A stretch of 64,000 nucleotides of DNA, taken from NCBI GenBank assembly GCA_964017045.1, contig OZ024809.1, positions 25,667,618 through 25,731,617 on the forward strand, read 5' to 3'. Positions 37,100-48,407 of this stretch are shown in pieces (position 1 is the first letter of the stretch; each line of letters opens with the position of its first letter). The stretch is from Omphiscola glabra. Lineage: Eukaryota; Mollusca; Gastropoda; Lymnaeidae. Below the pieces are notes generated by a model, which worked only from the letters and a program-made list of their open reading frames with translations, was not told where the DNA came from and did not search any database. Both the position numbers and the translations under genes were made by a program.

Positions 37100-37450
37100 T
37101 GTTCACATACCGTGCTACCTCACTGATCACACAACGTGCTACCTCGTTGATCACACAACGTGCTACCTCACTGATCACATAACGTGCTACCTCACTGATC
37201 ACATAACGTGCTACCTCACTGATCACACAACGTGTTACTTCACTGATCACATAAAGTGCTACCTCACTGATCACACAACGTGCTACCTCACTGATCACAT
37301 AACGTGCTACCTCACTGATCACACAACTTGCTACCTCACTGATTACACAACGTGCTACCTCACTGATCACATAACGTGTGACCTCACTGATCACATAACG
37401 TGTTACTTCACTAATCACACAACGGGGTACCTCACTGATCACATAATAAT
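37086..37450. repeat. 24-bp minisatellite built on a transposon end, about 15 copies
   Basis: The unit CTACCTCACTGATCACACAACGTG (with ATAACGTG variants) repeats about 15 times. Its first 11 bases equal the terminal bases of the element ending at 37099, and the rest is flanking DNA. Since 24 is divisible by three, both strands show long meaningless open frames. Confidence 0.93.
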
Positions 37451-38119
37451 GCAATATGTGGTGACAGTGACTCAAATCATATATAAATATTTTCCACGTA
37501 GGTCCCTGCTAAAAAAGCGTATTAGCCATTAACACTTTCCTCATGATTCTCTCTTTTTATTTGTCTTCAAAATGAATGCAATTGCTCACATAAAATATGC
37601 CATGTTGTTCACTTTTCTCACACCCTCTTGTCTCCCCTGTCGCCCGACAGAGTGCACTCCCCTGTCTCACGCAGCAAATTAAACTTCGTGGCGTCACAAC
37701 CCAGCAAATCTGTCTGGAAATGGGAACGATCCCACCCCATCACCCTACGTCACATCAAAACCACCATTGCACAAACACTATCACAGGCACACACACACAC
37801 ACAGATTGCTAAGTTTTCCTTTTTACTTACGACCGGCACACTTATGCCTTGAAATTCAATGTAAATATACAAGAAATAACAACAAAAAGCTACCACAAAG
37901 CGTCTCAAACAGCTTCGGCTGACAACACGTTCCAAATGAACAATAAATCGTTCATGACCCCTTGGGGAGGGGGGGGGGGCGCGGTGAATGTCTCTTATAG
38001 TTAATATTAGCATTCAGATATGATGATATTTTTCAGAAGACATTTGTTTATTCATGTCAAAAAAGGCAAAAAATGTAACAGGCTACGCAAATTTAATTAA
38101 AGCCTGCCAAACGTTAACT
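37451..38119. other. non-coding DNA without recognised features
   Basis: A short (CA)n run near 37790-37801 and a poly-G run near 37967-37978 are the only distinct features. Confidence 0.55.
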
Positions 38120-38300
38120 GTTCCATCCAGTGTTGAGGAAGGTCAATAGGCCTACTGTAGGCATGTGATCCAGTGTTGAGGGAGGTCAGGAAGCTTAGTG
38201 TGTATGTCCTCCAGTGTTGAGGAAGGTCAGCAGGCCTACTGTAGGCATGTGATCCAGTGTTGAGGAAGGTCAGCAGGCCTACTGTAGGCATGTGATCCAG
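38120..38300. repeat. about 41-bp tandem repeat, 4 copies
   Basis: Units of the type CCAGTGTTGAGGAAGGTCAG followed by CAGGCCTACTGTAGGCATGTGAT repeat with small changes. Confidence 0.88.
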
Positions 38301-38960
38301 TTACGCATTTCATAAATCAAATTCAACTCTGAATGTCAATAATAATCGCTTAAGCTAGTATTTGAAAACAAAATAGCTGTCGAAACAATGTTGTATATAG
38401 AGTTTGTGATAATGGGCTAGATTTCTCCGCCCACAATTAACTAAAACTATAATATAATAATATAATACCTTCTCCATCTCATTCTTTCTAAGCCCGTGGA
38501 TCGTTACATTTTTACAAATGTTTGGTGAATATTTTGAATCAAATTCATCTTCCTGGTTATTATGTTGACATCCAAGTTCTTCTACGCATGTGCCTAATTA
38601 ATACGAGTATACAAAAATCTTGACTTCTGTCTGCTTGCGACCCCGCCCCCAACCAAGATAAAAAAAACACACAATATCTAACATGTTTATCCCTTGGAGA
38701 TCATTCTAACACTGTTTAAGAACACCTGCACAAACCGGACTCGGAAAAGAGAAGAGATAAGAGTTGAGAAAATGGGAGGCGGCTGAAAATGGGGAAAAAA
38801 GTGGAAAGGAGAGGGACTTTGTCACATAACGATTCAGTTAAGAGCAAAGAAGAGTGTTTTCTGGAAGTGTGTGAGTGACAGGGGACAGTTTTTTTAAAAT
38901 GTAATATAGAAATTTATATTGAAACCCAGTTGTTCTGTACTGTGTTCGCCCATTTTGCAG

Positions 38961-39020
38961 GCATTGAAAGGAGATAAATAACTGTGCTACCTTTAGAAGT
39001 TATCTATCCTGAAGCAATCG
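38961..39020 (+). promoter_or_regulatory. candidate 5'UTR exon of the sulfotransferase gene
   Basis: The segment has an acceptor-like CATTTTGCAG before it and a strong donor CAATCG|GTAAGT after it. The first coding exon of the sulfotransferase is preceded at 41341-41344 by an acceptor ACAG, eight bases before the ATG, so an upstream non-coding exon is expected. The pairing is inference. If it is right, the transposons at 39449-41290 are inside intron 1. Confidence 0.35.
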
Positions 39021-39448
39021 GTAAGTCCATTTAGTCTCTAAAAGTTAAGTTAGATTAAAGTAACATTTGAAAGTTAACTAAAGTAAAGGTAAAAAATGGA
39101 GTTTATTTACTACCCTTTTACTTTAAAATAATTTTAAACAGTTAAACTTTATAATCAGGTAACTCTCTTAATCTCTTCATTTCTTCCGATGTCATGGTAT
39201 TTTTGTTTTGTTTTTTTAAACCGTTGTTCCCGACCCCTGATAATCCAATTTAATAGACATTATTTCTCTTTGATTTGCAAATTAAATGATAAATTTCATA
39301 GGAAGCTACTGGCTACCGGGAAGACCATGTAAATATGCGTGTCTTTATGGATGAGTCAAATCTACACTTGCCTGACCGCTAAACATTTTTTTCTGCATTT
39401 AAAGCTATGTCATAACCTCATCACGTGAAGCTCATAGATGCGTTAAAG

Positions 39449-40857
39449 CAGGTGTGGTCAACCCATAAAGTGCACGGTCCACTTTGAAAGAGAGTTAGCT
39501 GTAGGTCGCATGTCATTACGCCTGGCATTCAGATATTTAAATAAACACATATAACTAATGTATAGAAATGTTCCTCTTTGCAAAAAAAACGTGATCATGT
39601 CACTCCACTACTCCACTCACTTCATTGGCTTCCTATAAAGGCACGCATTGATTACAAACTGTCTGTTCTATGTCATAACTTATTCTCAGATTCCTGTCCT
39701 TCCTATCTAACCGAACTTCTTTCTGTCTATTCACCTCTTCGACAGCTTCGCTCCTCCGCAGACACGTGTATTCTGTCCGTTGCTAAGAAACGTACTAAAA
39801 CATATGGTGAACGATCTTTCTCTTTCTGCGCCCCCAAACAATGGAACTCTCTTCCACTATACATCCGCAATATACCAACCACACAGGCCTTCAAAACTGC
39901 ACTCAAAAGACATCTCTTTAAACTCCACTACCCCGACTGATTCCTCAAATCTGACCGATAAACAATGCTGCTGGCCGACGTCAATGGCTTGACATGTAAA
40001 AGTTCTGGGGTGGATAGGGTGAATATGCATTTGTTTTTGTTTTGTCTCTATACATCTGTTCTTTATTACATAAATGTTTTTATTTTATTGTCACGACTAT
40101 GTTTCTTTTGCTAATATTTATATGTACAGCGCGGTGAGCCTAGCCCTAAGCTGGGGTACCGCGCTATATAAGACAACATAAATAATAATAATTGTCTTAA
40201 TGTACATAATGAAGAAAACAGAACAAAAGCAGAACACAAGTAAACAAATATGACGTCATTTTTATGTTTTCTCTCACTTATCTTTTTACAAATTAAATCC
40301 TTTATACTAACTTCGTTTTTTTTTTATTAATGAAAAAATCTTCGAACGGCTAATTGACCCACTTCCCGTCAACTAATCAAGCTGAAATTCGGAAAATAGA
40401 CTCCTTGCCAATGACAACACATTCTTTCAAATTTTCTGCCCCCCACCTCCCAACTTCAACCACACAGAATCAGTTTTTTCGAGAAGGAAATATTATGTCA
40501 TGAAGTGAAATTCCCGACAACTGCGCTAAATGAGATTCTTTTAAGAGAATATCGCAAGTGCTTTGAATGCGTATTTTCTTGTATTTTTCTGAAATAGTTG
40601 GTCAAAGAAATCTCCGGGTAAAAGCGGAGTGCTACATTAGAATAGTCATATAAAATAATTTACAAAACGCCTAAAAAGGATTTAAACTTTTCTTTTTTTT
40701 TAAAAAAAAAAAAGGGGGGGGGGGGAGTGGTACGTGGTTCAATTAAAATTGATTTTTTTCCCCCCTTGAATGAAGAAGGAATAAGTTGATTAGTGAAAAA
40801 TCAGGCATCCGCGAGCCGCAATATTTGACGTTGTTGGCCGGGAGCTGGCCACCCCTG
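39449..40857. mobile_element. hAT non-autonomous element, 1.4 kb, containing a LINE insertion
   Basis: The left end CAGGTGTGGTCAACCC and right end GGCCACCCCTG are inverted repeats. Near-perfect 8-bp duplications flank it: CGTTAAAG at 39441-39448 and CTTTAAAG at 40858-40865 (7 of 8). The interior has no transposase. An L2/CR1-like LINE 3' fragment occupies 39570-40192. Confidence 0.8.
39570..40192 (+). mobile_element. 5'-truncated L2/CR1-like LINE, 3' end
   Basis: The plus strand encodes RDHVTPLLHSLHWLPIKARI, then CPSYLTELLSVYSPLRQLRS, GERSFSFCAPKQWNSLPLYI and a stop after LHYPD. The 3' UTR ends GCGCGGTGAGCCTAGCCC, then TATATAAGACAAC and ATAATAATAAT. It is the same family as 23536-24770, and its open frame is intact where that copy is frameshifted. 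It has only the C-terminal part of the polyprotein. Confidence 0.88.
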
Positions 40858-40901
40858 CTTTAAAGTAACTTTGCATTCTAATATATTAAAGTAAGAAATT
40901 T

Positions 40902-41290
40902 GGGGCCGTCCATAAAGTACGTACGGTATTGCGTCGAAGAAAGCGTGACAGTTTTCTGACGGAAAAACAAGAGGAGGGGGGTCACACTTTGTAAAAATCA
41001 TACAGTCTTGTAAACCCTGCACTTGACCGTGATGTTTAATTTTCTGTTGTGACAGATTTACTGAATTACTCTGACAGATGATGTCACTTTTATGAGCATC
41101 GTAGTTTTAATAGCGGAGTGTGTTCTTCATTACTTTTTAATTAGTTGTTAATCTTTAAACAATTTTTTAGTTAGCAAAGTGTGACGTACATTTTTGTAGG
41201 GGTGGGGTCCGAAATTTGTAAAAGATTGTGACAGGGGTGAAGGGGAAATTGTAAAAAAAAAATAGTGTGACGTACTTTATGGATGTTCCC
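40902..41290. mobile_element. MITE with GGGCCGTCCATAAAGTACGT termini
   Basis: The left end GGGGCCGTCCATAAAGTACG and right end GTACTTTATGGATGTTCCC are inverted repeats. The interior has further mirrored motifs (GTGACAG, GGGGGTCACACTTTGTAAA versus GTGACGTACATTTTTG). It ends 62 bp before the sulfotransferase start codon. The superfamily is unknown and I see no clear target duplication. Confidence 0.65.
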
Positions 41291-41352
41291 TACTCTAGCA
41301 TATTGCATTGCATGGTTGACATGTACAAAGAATCATATTAACAGAAGGTGTC

Positions 41353-42530
41353 ATGGCCAAGGTCGACGATTTCGCGCATACAAAGTTCACTCACGTGCTT
41401 CCTGGCCAACATGTTTATGACGGCATCTTGTTTTTTGGCTATTCGCCACCGGACACCCTCAGCCTGGTGAAAAACTTCGAGGTCAGAGGCGATGACGTCA
41501 TCTTGGTGACCTACCCCAAAGCAGGTAGAGCCGGATAAACGTTAACACTCTTAAAACGATCCTATTTTGGGTAACAGGCACTGACAGGAGATATACATTA
41601 GGTCTAGAGGGGGTCAAACTGACCCGACTTATAGAAAACCGGAACACGCAATGTTTGATTATGTCCCCATCACAGATTTGCGCACGTGTGAGCAGAGTAA
41701 TCAGTTAGATCGCTGAGTGCGTAATAGAGAAACACGAAATGAAAATGAATTTGAGTATCAATTTGGAAGGAGTTTTAGGAGAAACGAACGAGTGGATGGC
41801 ATGATAGATGGAAGGCATAATAGATGGATGGCATGCTAGATGGGTGGCATGACAGATGGATGACATGACAGATGGATGGCATGACAGATGGATGGCTTGA
41901 CAGGTGATCAAATTAACGTCAGTCTCTACTTAATGGTTTTATTGTATACAAAAACATGGGTCATCCTGCTTACCCTCTCCAAGGCTGTCAAGAGCCCTGT
42001 ACTAAAGAGCCCTGTACTAAAGAGCCCTGTAATAAAGAGCCCTGTACTAAAGAGCCCTGTAATAAAGAGCCCTGTAATTAAGAGCCCTGTACTAAAGAGC
42101 CCTGTACTAAAGAGCCCTGTACTAAAGAGCCCTGTACTAAAAAGCCCTGTAATAAAGAGCCCTGTACTAAAGAGCCCTGTACAAAAGAGCCCATTTGTTG
42201 CAGTATTTATACGTTCCTATCTGACTTATGGGTATCGTATCCATCTCTAGTACACCATATACAGGTTACAATCTGACTTATAGATCATCTCTAGTACATC
42301 ATATACAGGTTGCTAACAAGTCCTAAGGTAGTTTGTCATTCTTAGTACATCTTTTTCAGGTTGTAATAGCTTATAGTGTAGAAATATGTGTCTAATCCGC
42401 CATTCATGTTAGTGTAGAGTGTAGACAGTTATCCCGTGTACACCGTTGATGCTGAGAGAAGTCAGAGAAACTTGAACTAATCGTGGACCACAGTTCCTTG
42501 GACATGGAGTGGAAAACCAGGGCCGTCGAG

Positions 42531-42568
<38 letters not shown>

Positions 42569-45500
42569 AAGAAAGAAAGATAGAGAGAGAGAGATCGAGG
42601 TAGATATATAGAGGGAGTGTGTGTGCATGTGTGTGTGCGCGCGCGCGCCCGTATGTGTGTGTGTGTGTGTGTTTGTGTCTGCAACCAAAATTATTTAAGT
42701 TTCCACTTCGCATTCCTGATCCCCATTTTTCAGGCACTACCTGGATGCAGGAAATCCTCTGGTTGCTGATGCACGATGGGGACTTTGAAGGTGCCATGGC
42801 AACGCCTGTTTACATGAGATCTCCATTTTTGGAGTTCAAAGATTTAACTTTGAATGAAGTCGGCCTTGACATTGCCAAGAGAGCAGCTTCTCCCAGAGTC
42901 ATAAAAACACATCTACCCATGAAGCTTATACCGAAAGAAATTCATGAGAAAAAACCAAAGGTTCGATTTAATTTTTTTTAAAACGTGATTCAAAAAGAAA
43001 AACAAGGATAAACATTTACTTTATACCAAAGTTTATTTGTTTCCTTATATAAGCTACATAACTACAAGTACAACTATATATTTCTAAGCGATTGGTTGAT
43101 CAAGTTCAAATTTGGTAGGCATATCCCTCATTGTCCAGAACGAAATAATGCTGGATTTAAAACTAATAAATATCCAGTCCATTTCGATGGGGCACAATTT
43201 TAATAATTGAAAAAGAATGTCCCTCAGTCATGTTAGAAGCCGCCTCCATGTTATTAAAGCACATATAGGCACCACCAAAATTGCAATCGTAATTGCTGTA
43301 ACAAATGTCCCTACATGACTGAAGTTGATACAATCGCATTCCCTCTGGAAATATTCAGAATCAAGATGAGTTTACGTTCACAGCTTGCAACTTTATTTAC
43401 ATCATCCTTTGCAAATAGTGCGGACAATCATTCGTAGGGGAGACAGGTCATCGTCTTGAAGACCGTTTTAGAGAACACCTGTACAACATCAATAAACAAA
43501 CCCTTTGTCCAGTTTCTAAACATTTCTATGGTGCTAAAAACAATGAAATATAGACATTGCAGTTACTAGTATATTGTATGCAAGTAATACGCATGAAGAA
43601 TTTTTATGGAAAAGAAATTAATAAAAGATTTGGTACGTTTATTCAATATGGTATAAACTAAATTCACAATTATAATATATAGCTGCAATGTCTTTCTTCC
43701 TGTTTGGTTGTTCAGTTTTCAATTTTATTGCATCCGCTTTCTTTCCCTTCTTCTGAGCTGGTTTACATCCTTTTAAACCAACTAGACAAGATCAACGTGT
43801 AGGCGTGCATCGGAACAACTCAAGACCCTCAAGCAAGGACTTAATCCAATGATCACTATGACAGACATCTAACCAGCCATCTTTTGGTCCATTTTTTTAG
43901 AAATTTTGAGGCTTTCAGAATTAGATGATGCTTCGATAACAATCCTAACTTGAACGTCCCTCAAAGCCATTCACTTTCAGCATGAAAATACATTTTTTGT
44001 TTGTTTACTCTTTACCAACTATAATTCACGATTTTTAAAATTAAAAGTTTTGGAATAAAGGAATATAACTTTTCTATAGGTTACGAGGAATGTTTTCTTG
44101 AGATTGGTCGACACATCTACAAACAAACATAGTCGTACCAAGCGTTATGTAGTAGATAATCATTCAGATGTCATAGTTTCTATAATTCTTTCATTCATTA
44201 GGTCATCGTGTTCTTCAGAAATCCCAAAGATGTTTGTGTTTCCTACTTCAACTTTTATAGGAGCAGCTCCTCATTTGGCAACTTTCAGGGTAACTGGCCA
44301 GAGTTTTTGGCCATGTTTAATGAAGGCCATGGTAAAATTTGAAATTATTATTATTATTTTATTTTATTTTTATAATTTTTTTTTGTAATTATTAACTACT
44401 ATTTTAATACTTTATTTAACAATTATTTATTATTTTGTTCATATAGTTACCACAGTTATCATACACAAAATTAATATGGCTAACATTAGTTGATATTGAT
44501 TTTGAATCAGTATGAATAAATTCCTCTAAACGCTTTAACCAAGATTAACAAATAGGTTACCGTAACATTTGTAAAAATAACAGAAAAGTAATTTTGTTTT
44601 AATTAACGATTTTTGCTTTCGTTGTCATCGCTTTTTAATAGCTTTGATCTATATTTTCCAGTTGATCATGGGTCCTGGTTTGATTTCACAAAGAGTTGGT
44701 GGCCTCTCAGGGAGCAACCGAACTTCAAATTAGTGTTTTATGAGGATTTGAAAAAGGTGCATTTTACATGAGTAGTACTCAGTCAGTACCAACCTTACAC
44801 ATGAGTAGTACTCAGTCAGTACCAACCTTACACATGAGTAGCACTCAGTCAGTACCCACCTTAAATTTTACATGAGTACTACTCAGTCAGTACCCACCTT
44901 AAATTTTACATGAGTACTACTCATCAGTACCCACCTTAAATTTTACATGAGTACTACTCATCAGTACCCACCTTAAATTTTACATGAGTAGTACTCAGTC
45001 AGTACCCACCTTAAATTTTACATGAGTAGTACTCAGTCAGTACCCACCTTAAATTTTACATGAGTAGTACTCAGTCAGTACCCACCTTACATTTTACATG
45101 AATAGTACTCAGTCAGTACCAACCTTACATTTTACATGAGTAGTACTCAGTCAGTACCCACCTTATATTTTACATGCTCTCCAAACAAGTGTATATCAAA
45201 TATAATCGTACTTTTCCATGGCTGATTAGGCCTTATGGTCTAGCGTTGCATGTTTGTATTGGTTTAGTTGATCAAAACTTCTGGTACACGACTTCATTGA
45301 CTAATTATATAATTTAGTGCAAGTCATTCTAAATGTAATGTTGTCTGCTTTGTAAATGTATTGTTGTCTGCTTTGTAAATGTAATGTTGTCTGCTTTGTA
45401 AATGTATTGTTGTCTGCTTTGTAAATGTAATGTTGTCTGCTTTGTAAATGTAATGTTGTCTGCTTTGTAAATCTATTGTTGTCTGCTTTGTAAATGTAAT

Positions 45501-47822
45501 GTTGTCTGCTTTGTAAATGTAATGTTGTCTGCTTTGTAAATGTATTGTTGTCTGCTTTGTAAATGTATTGTTGTCTGCTTTGTAAATGCTTAGTGTTCAT
45601 CTCTGATGACATCGCTTCATACCTCCGTGACACAAAAGCAAACAAAAAACATGACTGATACGTGGCCGATAAAGTCTTCTTCTTTCCGCTTTAACCGGGA
45701 ATGCGTCGCAGGAGGTAAAGTTGCCGATCAGTCACAATGTGTGGGTTCCGCTGAAGATTCATGTTGTAGACTTTTAGGGTATCCTTAGCTTCAACACAGC
45801 CAATCAACCACCATGGCGGTCTGCATGGACGTCATTTTGGGTAGGGCAGGGTGGGGCATTCCCCCCCCCCCTTAAATTTGCAGGTTTTATTTAAATAGCT
45901 ATGTACTGTGGCTCCTCCAGTAATAAACAACTTAACAAGCCGACCAACCCCCCCACCCCCCTGAAAAAACATGAAATGACGCCCCTGGTGGTCTGCTCTG
46001 GTTCTGAAACCGTGGTGCCTGCTATTGCACGTTTGCTTGACAGGCATTCTGACCAGATGGAAAAACTAATTGATTTGCTTTGTGTCATCATACTGGTTCA
46101 TTGGTATAGCACCAACCTTTGGTCTTATTTCTTGGTTCCAAATATGAGGTACGATTATATATTGCTACTTTTAATTAGAGAAATACATAGCCTAATTTTT
46201 AAAAGATATATTATATCTTTTTATACAGGAAATTAACAATCTATTTGCTATAGCTGAGGAGAAAGCTCACTCCCTTTGATGGACGATTCTTTTGATTCAT
46301 CGTCACCACGAAAGGCCAAACCTTGACCTAGATACGAAGTTGCTAGAATTAGAAACTTGAGATGATTCCTATTTTCCAGAGCATCCGACTTTGCTATATA
46401 TTCAGCCTTTTCTGCTGACACATTCTTTACTTGCGCCTTTCCTGCTGACATATTCTTTACTTGCGCCTTTCTTGCTGACATATTCTTTACTTGCGCCTTT
46501 CCTGCTGACATATTCTTTACTTGCGTCTATAGCACTGATCTCATGCTGTGTTAACAATTCTTTTTCCTATTTCTGAATCTTAATTATTTTTCTTGTTATT
46601 TCTTGCTACGTTTGATTTGTTTACTGTCCAAGATACTGATAGCTAGTTCAAGAATTGTCCTACGAATTCAGGGGGTGGGGGTGGCATGTCCCCCTGCCCT
46701 ACCCAAATGACGTCCCTGTAGGTGGGGCGGCACGATTCTTGGCCTTTCTGGGGCTGAAATACCCTAGCTACGCCACTCCATGTCTGCCTCTAGCCATCCC
46801 CATTGCAGCACCAAAGCCATCTTGTTATCTTTTAGCAATCCTTGGGATGGTGTGAGTTCTAAGACATCTACTAGCAATCCTTGGGATGGTGTGAGTTCTA
46901 AGACATCTACTAGCAATCCTTGGGATGGTGTGAGTTCTAAGGCATCTACTAGCAATTCTTGGGTTGGTGTGAGCTATCCTAGGGATGGTGTGAGTTATCC
47001 TTGGGATGTTGTGAGTTCTAAGACACAATTAAACGAAAATATCTCCACCCCCCCCCCGGTGATTACAACTAATATTGTTATACCCCACCACTCCTTTATT
47101 TTTGTACAGAATCCATTCTCTGTGATCAAACAAGTGGCTGAATTTCTTGGTAAAACCAACTTGGATGACGTCACGATTTCTCGCATAGCTGCACATTGCA
47201 GTTTTGACAAGATGAAGGAAAACCCAATGACCAACCACAGTGACGTCTATTCTATAAATAGCGCCGTGTCACCACTACTCAGAAAAGGTGAGGAACAAAG
47301 CTTGCCGTGGTGACGTATAATTCGAACACATTTTTTGTTGGGGTGGATGGGGGAATAAGGGGTGTGTTTGAATTAACGCCATGCATCAGCAGCTCTGAGG
47401 ACTTGTTAATTAAAATACTACTTTTAAAAGCGTTTACTTATTCGCCTAAGGTTTTTGTTTCTTGTTATGTTTAATTTCACAAATGTGCCTCTTTAAGTTA
47501 TTCTGAATTGGTTCCGAATTTGGTTTCTAATCACACTCAATTAATAAAGTTTTGATCTCATACAGTAGAATTTTGGGGGAACAATATCAGATGTTTTTGT
47601 GTGTGAACATCAGGCTATGAACAATATCTGAGGTTTTTGTGTGGGAACAGAAGGCTATGGACAATTTTTTCTCATTTGGTATGTTTGCTTTCTGTCTTTC
47701 CAGGAATGGTGGGAGATTGGAAGACATTGTTCACAGTCAAACAGAATGAAGATTTTGACAAACTGTATCAAGAGAAACTAGGCCATCTAAGGATACCGTT
47801 TACCTACGGGCTGGACTATTGA
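41353..47822 (+). CDS. cytosolic sulfotransferase (SULT family), complete, six coding exons
   Basis: Coding exons are 41353-41524, 42734-42960, 44202-44331, 44662-44756, 47110-47287 and 47704-47822. They sum to 921 nt, 306 residues plus stop, the usual SULT length. It transfers sulfonate from PAPS to small hydroxyl or amine acceptors in the cytosol. The PAPS-binding loop TYPKAGTTWMQ (split by intron 1) has Ala where most members have Ser. KTHLP carries the expected catalytic His. RNPKDVCVSYFNF is the 3'-phosphate motif, and RKGMVGDWK near the C-terminus is the second nucleotide motif. KTLFTVKQNE fits the KxxxTVxxxE dimer motif. No signal peptide or transmembrane segment is seen, which separates it from Golgi sulfotransferases. 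The donor after exon 2 is GTTCGA, unusually weak. The substrate cannot be deduced. Confidence 0.96.
41775..41905. repeat. 17-18-bp tandem repeat in sulfotransferase intron 1
   Basis: Units of the type GATGGATGGCATGACA repeat about 7 times with variation. Confidence 0.85.
41988..42195. repeat. 15-bp minisatellite, about 14 copies, sulfotransferase intron 1
   Basis: The unit AGAGCCCTGTACTAA is repeated with TAATAA variants. Its length keeps one frame open (KSPVL repeated), which is not coding. Confidence 0.95.
42535..42680. repeat. (GA)n and (GT)n microsatellites just before sulfotransferase exon 2
   Basis: GA/GAAA repeats occupy 42535-42595, and GT/GC repeats occupy about 42617-42672. Together they end about 55 bp before the exon 2 acceptor TTTTTCAG. 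Confidence 0.93.
43385..43690 (+). mobile_element. Penelope-like element remnant with GIY-YIG endonuclease motif
   Basis: The plus strand reads CGQSFVGETGHRLEDRFREH, then YNINKQTLCPVSKHFYGA and, after a stop, the end EEFLWKRN-like and FGTFIQYGIN. A cysteine before the motif and the VGETG...R...F..H pattern match the GIY-YIG nuclease at the end of Penelope-like elements. The copy has internal stops and lacks the reverse transcriptase. It is in sulfotransferase intron 2, and the rest of that intron (42961-43384 and 43691-44201) shows nothing clear. Confidence 0.75.
44757..45175. repeat. about 37-bp minisatellite starting at the donor of sulfotransferase exon 4
   Basis: Units of the type TTTTACATGAGTAGTACTCA followed by GTCAGTACCCACCTTAAA repeat about 11 times, beginning within a few bases of the exon 4 donor. 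Unlike the UGGT array, the donor itself is not included in the unit. Confidence 0.94.
45330..45590. repeat. 23-bp minisatellite, about 11 copies
   Basis: The unit GTAATGTTGTCTGCTTTGTAAAT alternates with a GTATTGTTG variant. It lies in sulfotransferase intron 4. Confidence 0.95.
45834..45987. mobile_element. hAT-type miniature element, 154 bp
   Basis: The ends CATGGACGTCATTTTGGG and GAAATGACGCCCCTG are inverted repeats. Flanking 8-bp duplications GCGGTCTG (45826-45833) and GTGGTCTG (45988-45995) match at 7 of 8 positions. The interior has poly-C runs. A partial relative lies at 46667-46718. Confidence 0.75.
46407..46527. repeat. 30-bp tandem repeat, 4 copies
   Basis: The unit CCTTTCCTGCTGACATATTC followed by TTTACTTGCG repeats in sulfotransferase intron 4. 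Confidence 0.92.
46667..46785. mobile_element. fragments of two miniature-element families
   Basis: CTACCCAAATGACGTCCCTG at 46699-46718 is an inverted copy of the end of the element at 45834. CCCTAGCTACGCCACT near 46762-46777 is the right end of the GTGGCGTAGC hAT family. No target duplications are identified. Confidence 0.5.
46833..47027. repeat. 39-bp minisatellite, about 5 copies, with donor-like GGTGTGAGTT in each
   Basis: The unit TAGCAATCCTTGGGATGGTG followed by TGAGTTCTAAGACATCTAC repeats in the last part of sulfotransferase intron 4. Each unit has a G|GTGTGAGT donor-like string on the sense strand, 80-280 bp before exon 5. Confidence 0.92.
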
Positions 47823-48013
47823 CCACTTATTCTTGACTTTATGGAGCCACTTTCTTGCTCAACTCGTAACAAGACGATGTTATTTTTGCGCATTTATCGG
47901 AAGTAGTGGTAGCAGACATCTCATTTTCTAATAGAAAGTAACAGACGGAATAGTAGAGATGTCACATAGTGATAGCAATTAATAGTATCAGACTTTTATT
48001 GATCTCATCCTTT

Positions 48014-48305
48014 CTATCAAGTATGTATCACAGGACTTGGGGAACTGGTGTAAATTACCTTTCTATCAAGTATGTATCACAGGACTTGGGGAACTGGTGT
48101 AAATTACCTTTCTATCAAATATGTATCACAGGACTTGGGGAACTGGTGTAAATTACCTTTCTATCAAGTATGTATCACAGGACTTGGGGAACTGGTGTAA
48201 ATTACCTTTCTATCAAGTATGTATCAAAGGACTTGGGGAACTGGTGTAAATTACCTTTCTATCAAGTATGTATCACAGGACTTGGGGAACTGGTGTAAAT
48301 TACCC
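48014..48305. repeat. 49-bp minisatellite, 6 copies, in the sulfotransferase 3'UTR
   Basis: The unit TATCAAGTATGTATCACAGG then ACTTGGGGAACTGGTGTAAA and TTACCTTTC is repeated six times with one or two changes. It lies between the stop codon (47822) and the AATAAA at about 48315, so it is probably transcribed. Confidence 0.95.
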
Positions 48306-48314
48306 ATACAATTA

Positions 48315-48321
48315 AATAAAA
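48315..48321 (+). terminator. poly(A) signal of the sulfotransferase gene
   Basis: An AAATAAA string follows the stop codon by about 490 bp and closes the predicted 3'UTR. No better signal is seen between them. Confidence 0.5.
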
Positions 48322-48407
48322 AGCAACGTTCCTTGTTACTAGACTTATTTATTGATGACAACACTGTATCTAGCTCCTGCATTTAAAGCAACACACCCAA
48401 AGTATTG

